Shown here in pieces: positions 62,201 to 64,000 of a DNA stretch of 64,000 nt. The stretch comes from Caldifarciminota bacterium UBA1063 (lineage in GTDB: Bacteria > Hydrothermota > Hydrothermia > UBA1063). Made by a program: the position numbers and the translations under genes. The notes below the pieces were generated by a model. That model searched no databases and was not told the DNA's origin. It saw nothing but the letters and a program-made list of their open reading frames with translations. Position 1 is the first letter of the stretch. The number at the start of each line of letters is the position of its first letter. Location of the stretch: NCBI GenBank assembly GCA_002316275.1, contig DCDE01000019.1, positions 23,043 through 87,042 of the forward strand, read 5' to 3'.

Positions 62201-63908
62201 AAGGCAACCCCAGAGTACATATGACTTAGGTCCTGATACGGTGATTTTCGTTGTAAATGACGCATCGCCCATGTATGTACTTGCATATGCTGTTGCGAAT
62301 GATACGATTATTGGTTCCTATGAAAGCGAACTACCGGCAGGTGAAGATACCGTTCTGCTTGAGGTACCAGGTCAGGCTCCAGGAACCCCTATTGATGGTT
62401 ACATATACGTTGAGGATGCTAATGGTAATTATTCAGAAGACCAGGGAAGCTGGTGGAAACTCCAGGCATATGCCCCAGGTATGCCGGTAGCCACTGGTGT
62501 GACCGAACCTACACCTGGTGTTAATCTTACCTGGGCTCATCCAACCCAGAGCTTAGTGTACGATGGCGGTATAGCGTATTATTGGACTGATGTCTATCCT
62601 GGCGATATCCTCTCTGTGAGGTTCACGCCGCAGTATACTCCTGCAAGAGTGGATAGTGTTGTGGCGCAGTTCTATGGAACTACCGGCGAACTGCACCTTA
62701 GGATCTACGATGATAATATGGGAATACCTGGAACTGTGATATTTGATACTACAATTACACCTCCCGTCTATCCGAATTACCTGAGGCTGGATCTTAGGAA
62801 CAGAAATATTATAGTAACTGGAGATTATCACGTAGGGTTTGAGTGGACTGTCCAGGATCATCCCAATCCTCTCTCTGACGATGGAGCAAATACAATGAGG
62901 AGCCTCTACTATGTCGGAAGTGAAGAGACCTGGTATTTGGCGGGCTATGACTGGTTAATAAGAAGTGCTGTCACATACTTACCCCAAGCGGGCAAGTATG
63001 CTTCTGGATTTGTTCCTGTAGATCTGGAAAAGAATTTGAAGCTTACGAGGGTTAAACTTCCTGCGACTCTTGCAGCTGATGGTGAGCCACAAAGAATTGG
63101 TTCAGATGCCAAGAACATTTTGAGCTACACAATCTTAAAGGGTACGGCTTCGGGTGGACCATACGATTCCATAGGAACTACTTCTGGTGTTAACTTTTTA
63201 GATGCTTCGATTACTGATGGTAATACATATTACTATGTGTTGAGGATGGATTATACGGAGCCTGATACTACAGTTTACTCTGGTGAAGTTGTTGTTACTG
63301 CAGATTTTGTTGCGCCTGCATTTTCAGCTCTTGAGTTTGACACAGGTGGTGTGGGTGATATCTGGTTTAGTATTGATATAACCGATCCTTCAGGTATTTT
63401 TGCTGATTCCCTTTATTACTCTGTAAACGGAGGAACCTTTGGATTTAGCATCAAGGACAGTGTAGTCGAAAGTACATACTACTACCACATTTCTGGACTT
63501 AATATTGGGGATATGGTGGACATCTATTTCGTAGCTATGGACAACTCTCTATGGCACAACTTTGCGAGATTCCCTGAGACTGGGTATATTACCTTTGGGG
63601 TGACCCCCGTTAAGGACGAATTGCCTCTTGCATACGCCTTCAATATCAAAGGTTCTAATGTCTTTTCCAGATCGATGGATATTGTCTATGCACTACCCGA
63701 GAGAGCTGAAGTGGAGATTGCAGTCTACTCGATAAGTGGCCAAAGAGTTGCTACACTACTTCCTAAGACTACAAAAGATGCGGGATACTACACTGTAACA
63801 TGGAATGGTCGAGGCGACAGTGGTTCTAAGCTTGGTTCTGGTATCTATATTGTGAAGATGCTGACTCCTAAGAAGAGTTTTACCCACAAGATTATTCTGG
63901 CGAGATAG
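59244..63908 (+). CDS. Giant secreted multidomain surface protein
   Basis: About 1554 residues. The ATG at 59244 (AAGGAGG, 5 nt) gives a clean signal peptide ending in VTWAQ; a GTG two codons earlier is rejected. Domains in order: an FG-GAP/VCBS-like beta-propeller (about 80-400) with repeats such as VGDVDGDAYTDI, IGDADNDGSARDI and IGDVDPNLPGDEI; Ig/CARDB-like domains; two choice-of-anchor-J jelly rolls (about 530-690 and 800-970); a fibronectin-like domain split by an inserted beta domain; and a C-terminal FlgD/type-A sorting-like module (YALPERAEVEIAVYSISGQRV, GSGIYIVKM). No protease or glycosidase active site was recognised, so an adhesin or structural surface role is likely. Confidence 0.82.
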   Translation: MLKRILMICLLVGVTWAQKAKEGEEPPFPLEKAQWVDNFSKAPRPVFDTNSIYTGDQANLTRKIAVGKHFMGASDDTIRIISPQSGGKRMLVIATDTTSTEFGTSKFRIDTTYSFPSGATEMAVAVGDVDGDAYTDILTGDNAAVSGYVWLRWFEWDADLANWVFRDSIGVGSGDFINDIVIGDADNDGSARDIVFNLANATNSAVMVAKWNGTSFDTTRITFGRTQRYRGVAIGNIVPELPGNEIYVTGGYDIAMAYWDGTSWAAQVLTTGLTACYDIAIGDVDPNLPGDEIAIVHSSTSYQVSVTNYVDGTFYIRAWTLYSTWGTQNSDIDIGDFLREMPGNEVVLSNTSTTATAYSLWFSILPGGTAYVGTLPKVATGADYGIKIADVNRFREGNELIISCNGNLVEVEQHIYSNDLALLMFQRTVPVLKPSIYDTIRASVINTGANTVSSVTFNISFQNWIGAQIYTTPVSIEPGQLTVIDVPVQMPGQLGIDTMYLSLQDDGNTGNNAGKSYIEVWDDSTVAASSFSDVFFPPVGWTSQILSGSYNWQRFTSGTSPTCSPLDAPAMAGYRSYSATGGSGARLATSFNVDTSPKKVILKFYMTHDNAYSTSYDSVYAEYSFDGVNYITAAGFQRYDPAVSACTWIPHEVEIGDFPPNTEIYVALRARSGYGNNMYVDSVRVFVTAATAADYDAEMVSITIPKPVICDEGVPVTVVVKNAGIEPITSLPLFYTTGDADTTWETFVGQIIAGMSVPYVFTQPFVPTDTGEVTLYAGVRLTGDTIPDNDVASTLIHVWPFAQELPYSTTFDEDWSNSTNPPFDGWRIVDGGSETPPVVNNNDWHRFSSTYPARTVARIYFSPKEDSDDWLISPRLTISDYGTYGTYTLNFWHYYNDFSTSYPDSGQVMITFDDGANWTEITRYSNFDDSGARSIDLTPFIASQVGTAEYFRIGFHYGANDEFSWYVDDFSVSFTPDETPPVLSFIRQPQSTYDLGPDTVIFVVNDASPMYVLAYAVANDTIIGSYESELPAGEDTVLLEVPGQAPGTPIDGYIYVEDANGNYSEDQGSWWKLQAYAPGMPVATGVTEPTPGVNLTWAHPTQSLVYDGGIAYYWTDVYPGDILSVRFTPQYTPARVDSVVAQFYGTTGELHLRIYDDNMGIPGTVIFDTTITPPVYPNYLRLDLRNRNIIVTGDYHVGFEWTVQDHPNPLSDDGANTMRSLYYVGSEETWYLAGYDWLIRSAVTYLPQAGKYASGFVPVDLEKNLKLTRVKLPATLAADGEPQRIGSDAKNILSYTILKGTASGGPYDSIGTTSGVNFLDASITDGNTYYYVLRMDYTEPDTTVYSGEVVVTADFVAPAFSALEFDTGGVGDIWFSIDITDPSGIFADSLYYSVNGGTFGFSIKDSVVESTYYYHISGLNIGDMVDIYFVAMDNSLWHNFARFPETGYITFGVTPVKDELPLAYAFNIKGSNVFSRSMDIVYALPERAEVEIAVYSISGQRVATLLPKTTKDAGYYTVTWNGRGDSGSKLGSGIYIVKMLTPKKSFTHKIILAR

Positions 63909-63929
63909 TTTATTTAAGGAGGGATGGAT

Positions 63930-63964
63930 GGGGGCGGGCCCTTGGCCCGCCCCCCAAATTTTTT
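63930..63964 (+). terminator. Intrinsic terminator
   Basis: A perfect 10-bp GC-rich stem GGGGCGGGCC (63931-63940), a 3-nt loop and its complement (63944-63953) are followed by AAA and six T residues. It closes the giant secreted protein gene. Confidence 0.9.
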
Positions 63965-64000
63965 ATAGGTTTTTCCCAGAATAAACCCATATTATTAAGT

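Noticed and set aside
1..64000. CRISPR array, insertion sequence, prophage or defence island
   Set aside because: No spaced direct repeats, transposase, integrase, capsid or recognised defence gene was found; DUF58/BatA and the STAND-like protein are better explained as envelope or regulatory genes.

Overview
The window reads as a compact chromosome segment from a Gram-negative (diderm), anaerobic and probably thermophilic bacterium. Supporting signs are an LptE-like outer-membrane lipoprotein, several lipobox proteins, an undecaprenyl-diphosphatase, a ferredoxin-linked 2-oxoacid oxidoreductase subunit, a split glycine cleavage P-protein, heavy use of AGG/AGA arginine codons and Lys/Glu-rich proteins. 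Giant secreted proteins with FlgD/type-IX-like C-terminal modules, two gingipain-type (C25) proteases and a FecR-DUF6600 protein suggest the FCB-side candidate phyla, most likely candidate division WOR-3 (Stahlbacteria/Hydrothermae-like). That placement is inference, not proof.

Layout. 1-2415: end of a membrane polyferredoxin gene, then a minus-strand sirtuin-rfbB pair. 2733-16339: gamma carbonic anhydrase, ligand-binding TPR protein, small membrane protein, C25 protease A, then (divergent) isoaspartyl peptidase and C25 protease B, which is translationally coupled to hisS-nfi-fabG. 16342-22454: cdaA-cdaR (c-di-AMP synthesis), a T4-type dCMP deaminase, dprA and a P-loop-less STAND/TPR protein. 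22561-23033: remains of a sigma-54 two-component system. 23019-27951: rlmI-fabD and the rpsF-ssb-rpsR-rplI-bfn-pyrD ribosomal operon. 28164-33064: saccharopine-dehydrogenase-like protein, then response regulator-PATAN-roadblock, DUF58 and BatA-like proteins. 33066-39042: prfB, divergent to a long chain hypothetical-hypothetical-rsmD-coaD-transglutaminase-dipeptide epimerase. 39121-42329: an envelope operon behind a near-consensus sigma-54 promoter. 42273-43767: MerR-uppP and the RNase P RNA. 43874-51493: gcvH-gcvPA-ACT-korA-glmU(truncated)-gatC-HAD, then tdh-kbl. 51768-63908: unknown membrane protein, lptE-rlmD, lemA-htpX, M42 peptidase, panB-panC, and a 1555-residue secreted multidomain protein ending in a strong terminator.

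Together the genes cover threonine breakdown to glycine (tdh-kbl) and glycine cleavage (gcvH-gcvPA), CoA synthesis (panB, panC, coaD), fatty-acid initiation (fabD, fabG), translation and rRNA modification, and a large investment in secreted surface proteins.

The most striking cross-cutting pattern is that at least twelve operon heads have a sigma-70 -10 box only 6-10 nt before the start codon and no Shine-Dalgarno, so their mRNAs should be leaderless. Other operon heads and internal genes carry strong AGGAGG-type ribosome sites. Genes are tightly packed, with many 4-nt ATGA overlaps and convergent genes that touch or overlap. No tRNA, CRISPR array, insertion sequence or prophage was seen.
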